42,660 nt of DNA. Source: an uncultured Methanobrevibacter sp. (GTDB lineage Archaea > Methanobacteriota > Methanobacteria > Methanobacteriales > Methanobacteriaceae). Location: positions 1-42,660 of the forward strand of contig NZ_CADCJB010000016.1 in assembly GCF_902801725.1 (NCBI RefSeq), given 5' to 3'. The number at the start of each line of letters is the position of its first letter. Within the stretch, counting starts at the first letter, position 1. A program made the translations under genes and the position numbers. Under the pieces are notes generated by a model. It was not told the DNA's origin. It saw only the letters and a list, made by a program, of their open reading frames with translations, and ran no database searches. Of the stretch, positions 1 through 9,883 are shown piece by piece.

Positions 1-1
1 C

Positions 2-3000
2 GGAAGAGCAGATCCTAATTACTTCAATACACAGGGATTCTTAGTAAAAACACTCCCATTGATTATCAAACATGAAAACAGAGAACAGACCATTGAAGAG
101 TTCATCAAATCAGTTGACAAAACATGGATTGAATCAATAAACAACAGCATATATCCATACACCAAGATTGCCGACAAATATCAGTTGAAACCTGAATTCT
201 TCTATTCATACGATGAAGGCTCCGGCTCTGAAAGTCTTGAAATGGAAGGTGACGATTATGAAAACTACGAACTGGATGACGGCAACGGAATAATGGAATA
301 CAAGATAGACCTCAGCGTATTCAGAGAGGACACATCCCTTGAAATAACCATATCCTACAATGACCAATTGTATTCAAAAGGTTATATTGAAACATTCCTC
401 AAGTCAACAGAGACAATTCTAGACCAAGTAGTGAGCAATGACTTTAAGACCATGAGAATTTGCGATGTTGAGCTTGAAACAAGCAAAGAGTTACCAACAT
501 TCACTCCACTTGAAAATCCATTCCTCCACAAACGCTTTGAAAAACAAGTTGAAACCAAACCTGACGAAATTGCACTGGTTTCAAATAAAGAGGAATACAC
601 CTACAGAGAATTGAATGAATTAAGTAACAGGGTTGCCAACGGATTAATCAAACGTGGAGTTGAACCAAGACACAATGTCTTAATCATGCTTCCAAGGACA
701 AAAGACCTTATTGCATCAATAATTGGTGTTTTAAAGGCAGGATGTGGATTTATCCCAATCGATATGGAATATCCTCAAGATAGAATAGACTACATCTATG
801 AAAACAGTCAGGCAGATTACATCATATCCAATGAAACTAAAGACAACTCATTAGACATCAAAGAACTGCTTGAAGAGGAAAACATTGAAAATCCGGATGT
901 TGAAATATCACCTGACGATACTGCATACATGATTTACACATCAGGATCCACAGGAAAACCTAAAGGTGTAATGATTGGTCATGAAAATGCATGCAACGAA
1001 ACTGAAGCAAATCCAAAAGCAGAATACGATAATCTGTTAAGTATTGCAACAATCGCATTCGATACATCCCTTGAAGATATCTTAACTGGTATCACAAACG
1101 GAATCAAGATAATATTTGCAAACGATTCCGAAATCAAGAATGTAGTTGATTTAATCCGCCTGATTAAACGGGAAAAACCGCAGGTCATGGAATTCACCCC
1201 ATCAAGACTGCTGTCATATCTTGAAGTTGATGATTTCTGTAAAGTGATTGACTGTGCCGAATGTATCGTTATGGGAGGAGAACAGTTCTCAGCCAAAGCA
1301 TTCAACGGAGTCAAGGAGTATACCGATGCCAAAGTTTACAACAGTTACGGACCTACCGAAGCAACAATCGCTTCCAACTACAAGGAAATAACCGATCCGG
1401 AAAACATCACAATCGGTAAAGCACTGCAAAACTACGTAACCGAAGTAAGAGACATCGACGGAAAACTCCTGCCTAAAGGAGTAATGGGAGAACTCTACAT
1501 CGGAGGTACAGGTGTAGGTAAAGGATACTACAACATGCCGGACAAAACCGAAGAGGTATACCTTGAAATCAACAATATCCCATACTACAGAAGCGGAGAC
1601 TACGCAATAGAGCTTCCAGATGGAGAACTTGACATTAAGGGAAGAATCGATAACCAAATTAAATTAAGAGGATTGAGGATTGAAATTGGTGAAATCGAAT
1701 CCAACATTACCAGATTCCCTAACATCAAGAATACCGTTGTTGTAATCAAGAAAATCAACAGCAGCGAACACCTATGTGCTTACTTCACTGCTGAAAGGGA
1801 AATTGACATTAATCTCCTTAAACGTTACCTGCAAAACAAGCTGACCAAGTATATGGTTCCAACAGTGTTCATGCAAATTGATGAAATGCCTCAAACTCCT
1901 AACGGAAAAACCGACATAAAAGCATTGCCTGAACCTTCATTGGCACTTGACTTTGTTGAGCCTGAAACCGAAACCGAGAAAAAGATATTCAAACTGGTTT
2001 CATCACTTACAACCGCAGAGGAATTCGGTATTACAGATGACTTATACGCTTTAGGATTCACATCATTGACATTAATGAAACTGAACTCATTAATTTATAA
2101 TGAAACTGATGTTAACATTGAAATAACAGACCTGTTCAACAATCCAACAATCCAAAGCCTTTCAGATAAGGTCGACAACAACATTGCAGCTCAAATTGAC
2201 ATTCCAGAAATCATCAAGAACGCTGAAACAATGGATCTCTTCCCACTGACATCCAATCAGTTAGGTATCTACTATGAATGTAAGCAAACTGAAGAAATCA
2301 AATACACAATGCCTTCCTGCATACGCTTTGGAAGCAATGTTGATGCATTGAAACTCAGACAGGCAATAATCGATACTGTCGAAGCGCATCCATATCTCAA
2401 AACAAGAATTATCACCACCGCTGAAGGTGAACTGAGACAGAAAAGATGCGATGATGCCGAAATTGATGAGATTGAAATCGTAGAAGTGGATTCAATTACA
2501 AATAAAGAGATGATGGAAAAAGACATCCAGTACATCCCAATTGAAGACAATCAACTGTTCAGATTCAAGATTTACAAGACTCCAGATGAAGTCGTACTCT
2601 TCACAGATATCCACCACGTAATTACAGACGGTGTATCACAGGATATTCTTTTCGACGATATAATGAACGCTTACAGCGGTGAAGAGCTAAGTGTGGAAAT
2701 TGTAGACGGATTCGCATACAGTTTAATTGAAAACGAACTCAGTGAAAATGAAGTTTCAAAAGAGTATTACAAAAACAGGTTCGCCCAAGGATTCGAATCC
2801 ACAGTACTCACTCCAAACATAAACGGAAATCCTGACGAAGGTAACATCAAACTCATTGAAGACGTAATCGATTCAAACTTTGTAAGGCACTTCTGTCAAG
2901 ACCATTCCATAAGTCCAAACGTACTCTTCATGAGTGCAACAGTACTGGCCCTTAACAAGTTTACATTCTCTGACAAGACACTGATAACTACAATCTTCAA

Positions 3001-3856
3001 CGGAAGGTCCAACTCCAACTACTACAATACTCAGGGAATGCTTGTAAAAACACTTCCGATTATGGTGGGCAGTGAAAACAGGTCAATGATGGTTGAAGAC
3101 TTCATCAAAGTGGTCGACAAATCATGGAAAGATGCGCTGGTACACAGTAACTACCCATATACCACACTTTCCGAAAAGTATCAGTTAAAACCTGAATTCT
3201 TCTATGCATACCATGGAGCATTTGAAACCGACAGCCTTGAAATGGAAGGAGACACCTATGCAATGGAAGAGCTTGACGGAACCGTAGCAACCGACTACAA
3301 AATCAATCTAGACATTTACGATGACGGAGACGAAATTGCAATTTACATCGAGTACAATGACCAAATCTATACTGAAGAATATGCTAAAGACTTCCTAAAC
3401 GCAATCAAATACACACTGGTCCAATTCTTCGTAAACGATATGGACAAATTGAGAATTGAAGATATTGAGCTTGCAGCAAATCTCCTGCCACCTGAATTTG
3501 AAGAAGTGGTCAACCCATTCCTCCACAGACGTTTCGAAGCGCAAGTGGAAGAAAAACCGGACGAAATCGCACTTGTTGCATCTGACGAGACATTATCATA
3601 TGACGAGCTCAACAAAAAGGCAAACCGCATAGCAAATGCACTGATTAAGAAAGGTGTCAAACCAAGAAGCAACATATTGATAATGCTTCCTCGTAACAGT
3701 GACCTGATTGCTTCAATAATCGGTGTATTAAAAGCAGGTTGTGCCTTCATACCACTCGATTTAAAGTTCCCTAAAGAAAGGATTGACTACTACTTGAAGA
3801 GGACAATACCGACAATACAGATGTTGAACTTAACCCTGATGATCTGGCATACATGA
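2..3856 (+). CDS. Non-ribosomal peptide synthetase, N-terminal part (C-A-T-C-A', partial and frameshifted)
   Basis: Assembles a peptide on carrier domains in the cytoplasm. The frame is open from base 2, so the gene starts upstream; the TTG at 59 is internal, because residues before it (NYFNTQG, LVKTLP) match the same place in the second condensation domain. Counting from 59: end of a condensation domain (1-120); adenylation domain 1 (about 150-620) with YTSGSTGKPKG near 292, NSYGPTE near 427, YRSGDY near 510, GRIDNQIKLRG near 530 and PNGKTD near 614; carrier domain with LGFTSL (phosphopantetheine Ser) near 665; a complete condensation domain (about 720-1140) with catalytic HHVITDG near 852; then the first part of adenylation domain 2. 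After RIDY (about 3790) the frame is lost and ends in an unrelated tail at 3856, while the correct protein resumes in another frame. NRPS genes are rare in archaea but known in Methanobrevibacter. Function as a family is certain; whether this copy is active is not. Confidence 0.93.
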   Translation, partial: GRADPNYFNTQGFLVKTLPLIIKHENREQTIEEFIKSVDKTWIESINNSIYPYTKIADKYQLKPEFFYSYDEGSGSESLEMEGDDYENYELDDGNGIMEYKIDLSVFREDTSLEITISYNDQLYSKGYIETFLKSTETILDQVVSNDFKTMRICDVELETSKELPTFTPLENPFLHKRFEKQVETKPDEIALVSNKEEYTYRELNELSNRVANGLIKRGVEPRHNVLIMLPRTKDLIASIIGVLKAGCGFIPIDMEYPQDRIDYIYENSQADYIISNETKDNSLDIKELLEEENIENPDVEISPDDTAYMIYTSGSTGKPKGVMIGHENACNETEANPKAEYDNLLSIATIAFDTSLEDILTGITNGIKIIFANDSEIKNVVDLIRLIKREKPQVMEFTPSRLLSYLEVDDFCKVIDCAECIVMGGEQFSAKAFNGVKEYTDAKVYNSYGPTEATIASNYKEITDPENITIGKALQNYVTEVRDIDGKLLPKGVMGELYIGGTGVGKGYYNMPDKTEEVYLEINNIPYYRSGDYAIELPDGELDIKGRIDNQIKLRGLRIEIGEIESNITRFPNIKNTVVVIKKINSSEHLCAYFTAEREIDINLLKRYLQNKLTKYMVPTVFMQIDEMPQTPNGKTDIKALPEPSLALDFVEPETETEKKIFKLVSSLTTAEEFGITDDLYALGFTSLTLMKLNSLIYNETDVNIEITDLFNNPTIQSLSDKVDNNIAAQIDIPEIIKNAETMDLFPLTSNQLGIYYECKQTEEIKYTMPSCIRFGSNVDALKLRQAIIDTVEAHPYLKTRIITTAEGELRQKRCDDAEIDEIEIVEVDSITNKEMMEKDIQYIPIEDNQLFRFKIYKTPDEVVLFTDIHHVITDGVSQDILFDDIMNAYSGEELSVEIVDGFAYSLIENELSENEVSKEYYKNRFAQGFESTVLTPNINGNPDEGNIKLIEDVIDSNFVRHFCQDHSISPNVLFMSATVLALNKFTFSDKTLITTIFNGRSNSNYYNTQGMLVKTLPIMVGSENRSMMVEDFIKVVDKSWKDALVHSNYPYTTLSEKYQLKPEFFYAYHGAFETDSLEMEGDTYAMEELDGTVATDYKINLDIYDDGDEIAIYIEYNDQIYTEEYAKDFLNAIKYTLVQFFVNDMDKLRIEDIELAANLLPPEFEEVVNPFLHRRFEAQVEEKPDEIALVASDETLSYDELNKKANRIANALIKKGVKPRSNILIMLPRNSDLIASIIGVLKAGCAFIPLDLKFPKERIDYYLKRTIPTIQMLNLTLMIWHT

Positions 3857-6339
3857 TTTACACATCCGGTTCAACAGGAAATCCAAAAGGTGTAATGATC
3901 AGTCATGAAAACGCATGTAACGAAACCGAAGCAAACCCTAAATGCGAATACAATAACCTGTTAAGCATTGCAACAATTGCATTCGATACATCCCTCGAGG
4001 ATATCCTCACAGGAATCACAAACGGAATAAAAATCATATTTGCAAACGATGATGAAATAAAAAGTATCGTAGAGCTAATCAGGCTGATTAAACGTGAAAA
4101 ACCTGAAGTTATGGAATTCACACCTTCAAGACTGCTGTCATACCTTGAATTCGATGAATTCTGTGATGCAATAGACTGTGCCAAATGTATCGTAATGGGA
4201 GGAGAACAGTTCTCAGCCCAAGCGTTCAACGGAGTCAAAAAATACTGTGACGCAGCAGTCTACAACAGTTACGGACCTACCGAAGCAACAATCGCTTCCA
4301 ACTACAAGGAAATAACCGATCCGGAAAACATCACAATCGGTCATGCATTAAGAAACTACATTACCGATGTTAGAGACATCGACGGAAAACTCCTGCCTAA
4401 AGGAGTAATGGGAGAGCTATACATCGGAGGTGTCGGTGTAGGTAAAGGATACTACAACATGCCGGACAAAACCGAAGAGGTATACCTGACCATTGACGGC
4501 ATCCCATACTACAGAAGTGGGGACTACGCTATTGAGCTTCCGGACGGAGACATTGACATCAAGGGAAGAATAGACAACCAGATTAAACTGAGAGGATTAA
4601 GAATAGAAATCGGAGAAATCGAATCCAACATATCCAACTTCCCTAACATGAAAAATGCAGTTGTTGTAATCAAGGAAATCAGAAACAACGAGCATCTGTG
4701 CGCATACTTCACTGCAGAAGAAGAAATTGATAAGGACGCCCTTAAGGCATACCTAAGCGAAAGACTTACACAGTACATGGTTCCAACAGTCTTCATGCAG
4801 CTGGACGAAATGCCTCAAACCCCTAACGGAAAAACAGATGTAAAAGCGTTGCCTGAACCAAAACTTGAACTTACATACGTCCCTCCTAAAAACAAGCTTG
4901 AACAAACAATCTGTGCAATATACTCATCTATACTCGACATAGAAATCGTCGGTGCAGAAGACAACTTCTTTGAAATAGGAGGAACATCACTTATAGCATC
5001 AAAACTCATTATTGAGTTATTAAAACAAGATTATAACGTGAAATATGATGATATCTTCAGAAACCAAACTCCAAGAAAACTTGCAAGTTTCATTTCAGGA
5101 GATGAAATCTCAGAAGACCTTGATGTCGACATCATTAAAAACTACGACTACAGTGCAATCGACCGTCTTCTTGAGCAAAACACCTTTGAAAACTTCGCAA
5201 AAGGTACAAATCTGGAGTTAGGAAATGTATTGCTGACAGGGGTAACCGGTTTCTTAGGTATCCATGTCTTATATGAATACATCAAGAATGAAGAAGGTAC
5301 AATCTACTGTATGCTTAGAAAAGGCAAGTTCGATACCTGCGAAGAGCGTTTAATAGATTTAATGGACTACTACTTCGATGAAGACTTCAGTGACCTTATC
5401 GGATCACGCATAATCCTAAGCGAAGGAGACATAACAAGCCTTGATGACTTCAAAAAGCTTGAAGACTATCCTATTGATACAATAATCAACTGTGCAGCTA
5501 TCGTAAAACACTACACTCATGACGATTATATCTTTAGAGTAAACGTCGACGGAGTAGTGAATGGACTTGAATTCGCTGATGTAAACAACATCACATACGT
5601 TCAAATATCCACAACCAGTGTGCTTGAGGACTATTCAGAAGATACAGACACTGATGACTTAAACTGCGATGAAAAAACATTGTACTGGGGACAAGACCTA
5701 TCCAACAAGTATCTCAACAGTAAGTTCCTCGCAGAAAGAATGGTACTTGAAAAAGCTTTATCAGGTCTTAATGTAAAAATAATAAGGGTAGGAAACCTTA
5801 TGGCACGTTACTCTGATGGAGTCTTCCAGAAAAACTATGATACAAATGCATTCTTGAACAACATAAAAGCCATCAAGAACCTGAAGGCCACAATTCCTGA
5901 AATTTCAGAAGAGATTGTTGAAATGAGTCAAATCGATTATGTGGCAAAGGCAACCCTTGCTCTTGCAAAGACTCCTAAAGAATCAGTGGTATTCCATGCA
6001 GTAAGTGACAAACTAATACCAACCAGCGACATAATTGACGCATTGAATACATTTGGATTTGGCATTGAAGAAGTCACACCTGAAGAGTTCAGAAAAATCT
6101 ATGAGCAAAACATGGATGAAAACATTCAGGGACTCATTACAGCCGATTTGACTATCGATGACTTTGACAGTGAAGACGGTGAAGAATTTGAATCCGAAGA
6201 AAGCGACAGTGGAGAAATCGTCAGCATAGACCTGACACTTGACATCCTTAATGCATTAGGATTTGAATGGCCTGAATCTGATGAAGAATATCTTAAACGA
6301 TTTATTGAATATTTAAATGAGGTACATTATTTTGATTAA
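3853..6339 (+). CDS. Non-ribosomal peptide synthetase, C-terminal part (A-T-reductase), downstream of a frameshift
   Basis: Continuation of the preceding synthetase in a different frame. Homology to module 1 resumes at about 3787 (LLEEDNTDN), so the ATG at 3853, inside the ATP-binding motif YTSGSTGNPKG, is not a genuine start. Domains: rest of adenylation domain 2 (residues 1-330, with NSYGPTE, YRSGDY, GRIDNQIKLRG, PNGKTD); a carrier domain with IGGTSL near 375; and a thioester reductase domain (about 455-828) with the NAD(P)H-binding TGVTGFLG near 461 and the short-chain-dehydrogenase type YLNSK (Tyr-x3-Lys) near 620. Such domains release the finished peptide by reduction to an aldehyde or alcohol rather than by hydrolysis. 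The C-terminus is acidic (Glu/Asp/Ser-rich, about 775-800). The stop is followed 14 nt later by a MATE gene, suggesting co-transcription with its exporter. If the break is real, this half would be untranslated or inactive. Confidence 0.92.
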   Translation: MIYTSGSTGNPKGVMISHENACNETEANPKCEYNNLLSIATIAFDTSLEDILTGITNGIKIIFANDDEIKSIVELIRLIKREKPEVMEFTPSRLLSYLEFDEFCDAIDCAKCIVMGGEQFSAQAFNGVKKYCDAAVYNSYGPTEATIASNYKEITDPENITIGHALRNYITDVRDIDGKLLPKGVMGELYIGGVGVGKGYYNMPDKTEEVYLTIDGIPYYRSGDYAIELPDGDIDIKGRIDNQIKLRGLRIEIGEIESNISNFPNMKNAVVVIKEIRNNEHLCAYFTAEEEIDKDALKAYLSERLTQYMVPTVFMQLDEMPQTPNGKTDVKALPEPKLELTYVPPKNKLEQTICAIYSSILDIEIVGAEDNFFEIGGTSLIASKLIIELLKQDYNVKYDDIFRNQTPRKLASFISGDEISEDLDVDIIKNYDYSAIDRLLEQNTFENFAKGTNLELGNVLLTGVTGFLGIHVLYEYIKNEEGTIYCMLRKGKFDTCEERLIDLMDYYFDEDFSDLIGSRIILSEGDITSLDDFKKLEDYPIDTIINCAAIVKHYTHDDYIFRVNVDGVVNGLEFADVNNITYVQISTTSVLEDYSEDTDTDDLNCDEKTLYWGQDLSNKYLNSKFLAERMVLEKALSGLNVKIIRVGNLMARYSDGVFQKNYDTNAFLNNIKAIKNLKATIPEISEEIVEMSQIDYVAKATLALAKTPKESVVFHAVSDKLIPTSDIIDALNTFGFGIEEVTPEEFRKIYEQNMDENIQGLITADLTIDDFDSEDGEEFESEESDSGEIVSIDLTLDILNALGFEWPESDEEYLKRFIEYLNEVHYFD

Positions 6340-6353
6340 CTAGGTGAATTTTT

Positions 6354-8033
6354 ATGAATTTTAAAATTGCGGACAGTAAATTTAGGGAATTATTATTGCC
6401 TACATTACTTATTGTAATGGCATTGAACATAAGTTCAGTTGTAGACAGCTTTTTTGTAGGCCGGTTTATAGGTGAATATGCGGTTGCTGCAATTGATCTT
6501 TTAGAACCATTGATTTTATTAGTAACCGTTTTCGAATGGTTATTCGGACTTGGAGGACAGATTTTATCATTAAACAAAAAAGCGGAATTCGATTCAGACG
6601 GAAGTGACCGCTACTTTACATTGGCTATGCTATTGTCATTCCTTGCATCTTTGATAATGGCAATTGTCTGTTTTGTATATATGGACCCGATAGCTACACT
6701 ACTTCATGCAACACCGGCTACAAAACCGCTCATACTTCAATATGCTACATTCCTGTATGGATGTTTTGTTGTATCCACAATTTCTGGAGTAATTACCCAA
6801 TACATTCGTGTTGACGGCATGCCAAACTTTGCATCATTTGTCATTATCCTTGCTAATGTAATCAATATAATTCTGGATTACATATTTTTATCATCCGGTA
6901 TGGGTATGGCTTCCGCTTCACTTGCATCATTTATTGGATATACAATTTCCTTAGTAGTATGTATATATTATCTTCGCAGCCCAAAAAGAACATTCAGATT
7001 TGTTCGTTCAGCACTTAAATTAAAAACATTCATCAGCCACAGTATAGAAATAATAAAAATTGGTTTCCCGGGTGCAAGTATAGGTATCTTTGATGTAATA
7101 TTCGTTTACCTGATGAACGCTTTCCTGGCTTCAACATTGGGAGATATCGGACTGACCACATACATGCTCTGTATGGACATATTGGTAATTGCAAGTATTA
7201 TCGATGTCGGAATTTCAGAAACCCTGACATCAATCGTTCCGATATATTATACAAAGCATGATTATGTGAATCTGAAACATCTGATTAAAATTTCGCTTAT
7301 ACTCTCAGTGGCCTTTGCAGCGGCTTTAACTGTGTTTATATTGGTATGGCCTCAAGGATTCCTTGCCCTTTATAACTTCCACCATCAGGACATTGTAGGA
7401 TTTGCAGAGCATGCGCTTCAGCTGTATTCATTCCTATTCCTGTTGTCAATACTTCCGAGTATGCTGGTATTCTATTACGAAGCAATCGAAAGAACTGTGC
7501 TTTCAACAGTACTTTCAACCCTGTACACACTCGTATTGCCGTTAGCTTTAGTATACATACTGTATTATGCAATAGGATCCGACGGAATATGGATTGCATT
7601 CCCTCTAGCATGTCTGCTTTCAACTGTCTTCGTTATAATTACCGTTAAAATAATACAAATGAGGGAACCGAAATACAGCGGTCTTTTCTTCATTGAAAAG
7701 GATTTGGAAGAAAAAACCAGAAACTTCGCCCTAACAGACAACAACACAAAAGAAAGAGACGAATGCCTCCAGCATTTGAAAAACTTAAATGCCAATGAGG
7801 AATTCTGCAAAAACACAAACAAAATCTTTGACGTGATTTTAGACACAAACCCATCAGGAACATATGTGGAAGTGCTGGTCATAGACTACGATGAAAGCAT
7901 ACATCTCGACATCAAATACAACGGAGATCAGGAAAATCTCAAACATCTCAAGGAAAACTTCCCTGAAGGACTTCTCAAATTTGCAGAAGTATTGGGATTC
8001 AACACCATCGAATATGAAATGAAAAAAAGCTAA
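6354..8033 (+). CDS. MATE-family efflux protein with extra C-terminal soluble domain (copy 1)
   Basis: Integral membrane exporter of the multidrug and toxin extrusion family, which uses a Na+ or H+ gradient to expel small molecules. About 12 hydrophobic segments fill residues 10-440, in the two-bundle MATE pattern, with the typical FFVGRFIGEYAVAA start and IRVDGMPNFA loop. A typical MATE protein is about 450 residues; this one has 559, the last 105-110 being hydrophilic (after PKYSGLFFIEKD). That tail, with EVLVIDYDESIHLDIKYNG, resembles a degenerate RsbW/anti-sigma-type GHKL fold, but the ATP-binding Asn and DxGxG motifs are not visible; this is a weak inference. The start has GGTGA 6-7 nt upstream. 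It lies 14 nt after the NRPS, so export of the NRPS product is the natural guess. The next gene is a close duplicate. Confidence 0.92.
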   Translation: MNFKIADSKFRELLLPTLLIVMALNISSVVDSFFVGRFIGEYAVAAIDLLEPLILLVTVFEWLFGLGGQILSLNKKAEFDSDGSDRYFTLAMLLSFLASLIMAIVCFVYMDPIATLLHATPATKPLILQYATFLYGCFVVSTISGVITQYIRVDGMPNFASFVIILANVINIILDYIFLSSGMGMASASLASFIGYTISLVVCIYYLRSPKRTFRFVRSALKLKTFISHSIEIIKIGFPGASIGIFDVIFVYLMNAFLASTLGDIGLTTYMLCMDILVIASIIDVGISETLTSIVPIYYTKHDYVNLKHLIKISLILSVAFAAALTVFILVWPQGFLALYNFHHQDIVGFAEHALQLYSFLFLLSILPSMLVFYYEAIERTVLSTVLSTLYTLVLPLALVYILYYAIGSDGIWIAFPLACLLSTVFVIITVKIIQMREPKYSGLFFIEKDLEEKTRNFALTDNNTKERDECLQHLKNLNANEEFCKNTNKIFDVILDTNPSGTYVEVLVIDYDESIHLDIKYNGDQENLKHLKENFPEGLLKFAEVLGFNTIEYEMKKS

Positions 8034-8051
8034 ATATTACTATTTAGCTTT
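8026..8051 (+). terminator. Hairpin between the two MATE genes, terminator-like
   Basis: A perfect 11-bp inverted repeat, AAAGCTAAATA then TATTTAGCTTT, with a TTAC loop. It overlaps the stop codon of the first MATE gene and is followed by ATTTTCA, a weak T tract. It could end or attenuate transcription, or protect the 3' end of the NRPS-MATE mRNA. The second MATE copy has a related hairpin at the same place after its stop. Confidence 0.5.
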
Positions 8052-8087
8052 ATTTTCACATGAGGTGCAATATTAAGGAGAATTTAT

Positions 8088-9767
8088 ATGAATTTTAAAA
8101 TTGCTGACAGCAAATTCAGAGAATTATTACTACCTACATTACTTATTGTAATGGCACTAAACATAAGTTCAGTTATAGACAGCTTTTTTGTAGGCTCATT
8201 TATTGGTGAACTTGCGGTTGGTGCTATTGAAGTTTTAGAACCATTGATTTTATTAGTAACCGTGTTCGAATGGTTATTCGGACTTGGAGGACAAATTTTA
8301 GCATTGAACAAAAAGGCAGAATTCGATACAGACGGAAGTAACCGCTACTTTACCATATCCCTTTTACTGTCATTGATTGCATCCCTGATAATGGCAGTCG
8401 TCTGTTTTATATTCATGGACCCGCTGGCTACACTACTTCATGCAACACCTGCCAACAAATCGCTCGTACTTGAATATTCCACATACATGTTTGGCTGTTT
8501 TGTTGTATCCACAATTGCAGGAGTACTTATCCAATATATCCGTGTGGACGGCATGCCAAACTTTGCATCAGTAGCCATTATCGTGGCAAACGTTGTAAAC
8601 ATTATCCTGAATTACATATTTTTATCATCAGGAATGGGAATGTCTTCATCTTCACTTGCAACACTTATAGGATATGTAGTTTGTCTTGGATTATGTTTAA
8701 TTTATGTCCGCAATCAAAAAAGAACATTCAGATTTGTCCGTAAAGCTCTTGAATTGAAAACATTCGTCAAACACAGTATAGAAATAATAAAAATTGGTTT
8801 CCCAGGTGCAAGTATAGGTATCTTTGATGTAATATTCGTTTACATAATAAACGCTTTCCTGGCTTCAACATTAGGAGATACCGGACTGACCACATACATG
8901 CTCTGTATGGACGCACTGGTAATTGCAAGTATAATCGATGTCGGAATTGCGGAAACATTAACTTCAATCGTTCCGATATATTATGCAAAGCATGATTATG
9001 CCAACCTAAAGCATTTAATCAAGATTTCGCTTGTAATCTCAATAGCCTTTGCATTAATCCTAACATTAGCAATATGGATATGGCCTGACGCATTCCTTGC
9101 CCTTTATAACTTCAATCATAAGGACATTGGAGAATTTGCCAAACATGCGCTTCAACTGTATTCATTCCTATTCCTGTTGTCAATACTTCCAAGCCTATTG
9201 GTATTCTACTACGAAGCAATCGAAAGAACTGTACTCTCAACAGCACTTTCAATCCTATACACCCTCGTATTGCCATTGGGATCTGTATATGTATTGTATA
9301 ACCTGATAGGATCAGACGGAATATGGTTGGGATTCCCTGTAGGATGCCTGCTTTCAGTAATTTTCGTCGTGGTTAGCGTCAAGGTAATCCAAAGCAGAGA
9401 GCCTAAATACAGTGGACTGTTCTTCATTGAAAAGGATTTGGAAGATAAAACAAGAAACTTCGCCCTAACAGACAACGACACAAAAGAAAGAGACGAATGC
9501 CTCCAGCATTTGAAAAACCTAAATGCCAATGAGGAATTCTGCAAAAACACAAACAAAATCTTTGACGTGATTCTGGACACAAACCCATCCGGAACATATG
9601 TGGAAGTGCTGGTCATAGACTACGATGAAAGCATACATCTAGACATCAAATACAACGGAGAACAGGAAAATCTCAAACATCTCAAGAAAAACTTCCCTGA
9701 AGGACTTCTCAAATATGCAGAAGTTCTGGGATTCAACACCATCGAATATGAAATGAGCAAAAGCTAA
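8088..9767 (+). CDS. MATE-family efflux protein with extra C-terminal soluble domain (copy 2)
   Basis: Tandem duplicate of the preceding MATE exporter, also 559 residues and colinear without gaps, with about 12 membrane segments (10-440) and the same hydrophilic C-terminal domain of about 105 residues. The start is well supported by AAGGAG 6 nt upstream. The two proteins differ at scattered positions in the transmembrane region (for example GRFIGEYAVAA against GSFIGELAVGA), but their last 350 nt are almost identical at DNA level, including synonymous positions, which points to recent gene conversion of the soluble domain. Two exporters could work on different products or pair as a dimer; the sequence does not say. 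Probably co-transcribed with copy 1 (54-nt gap) unless the intervening hairpin terminates. Confidence 0.92.
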   Translation: MNFKIADSKFRELLLPTLLIVMALNISSVIDSFFVGSFIGELAVGAIEVLEPLILLVTVFEWLFGLGGQILALNKKAEFDTDGSNRYFTISLLLSLIASLIMAVVCFIFMDPLATLLHATPANKSLVLEYSTYMFGCFVVSTIAGVLIQYIRVDGMPNFASVAIIVANVVNIILNYIFLSSGMGMSSSSLATLIGYVVCLGLCLIYVRNQKRTFRFVRKALELKTFVKHSIEIIKIGFPGASIGIFDVIFVYIINAFLASTLGDTGLTTYMLCMDALVIASIIDVGIAETLTSIVPIYYAKHDYANLKHLIKISLVISIAFALILTLAIWIWPDAFLALYNFNHKDIGEFAKHALQLYSFLFLLSILPSLLVFYYEAIERTVLSTALSILYTLVLPLGSVYVLYNLIGSDGIWLGFPVGCLLSVIFVVVSVKVIQSREPKYSGLFFIEKDLEDKTRNFALTDNDTKERDECLQHLKNLNANEEFCKNTNKIFDVILDTNPSGTYVEVLVIDYDESIHLDIKYNGEQENLKHLKKNFPEGLLKYAEVLGFNTIEYEMSKS

Positions 9768-9800
9768 ATATTAGCATTTTGCTTTTCTTTTTTTATTTTT
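9757..9800 (+). terminator. Terminator of the NRPS-MATE unit
   Basis: Directly after the second MATE stop, GCTAA-ATA-TTAGC and the overlapping pair AAAAGC/GCTTTT give hairpin options, followed by a long T-rich run (CTTTTTTTATTTTTT). T-rich tracts are typical of archaeal termination. Confidence 0.6.
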
Positions 9801-9883
9801 TAAAATTTTCAAAAACCTGAAAATTCCATGAAAATATCGAAAAAACTAAAAGTATATTAATAAGATTAAACTAAAAATATAAT

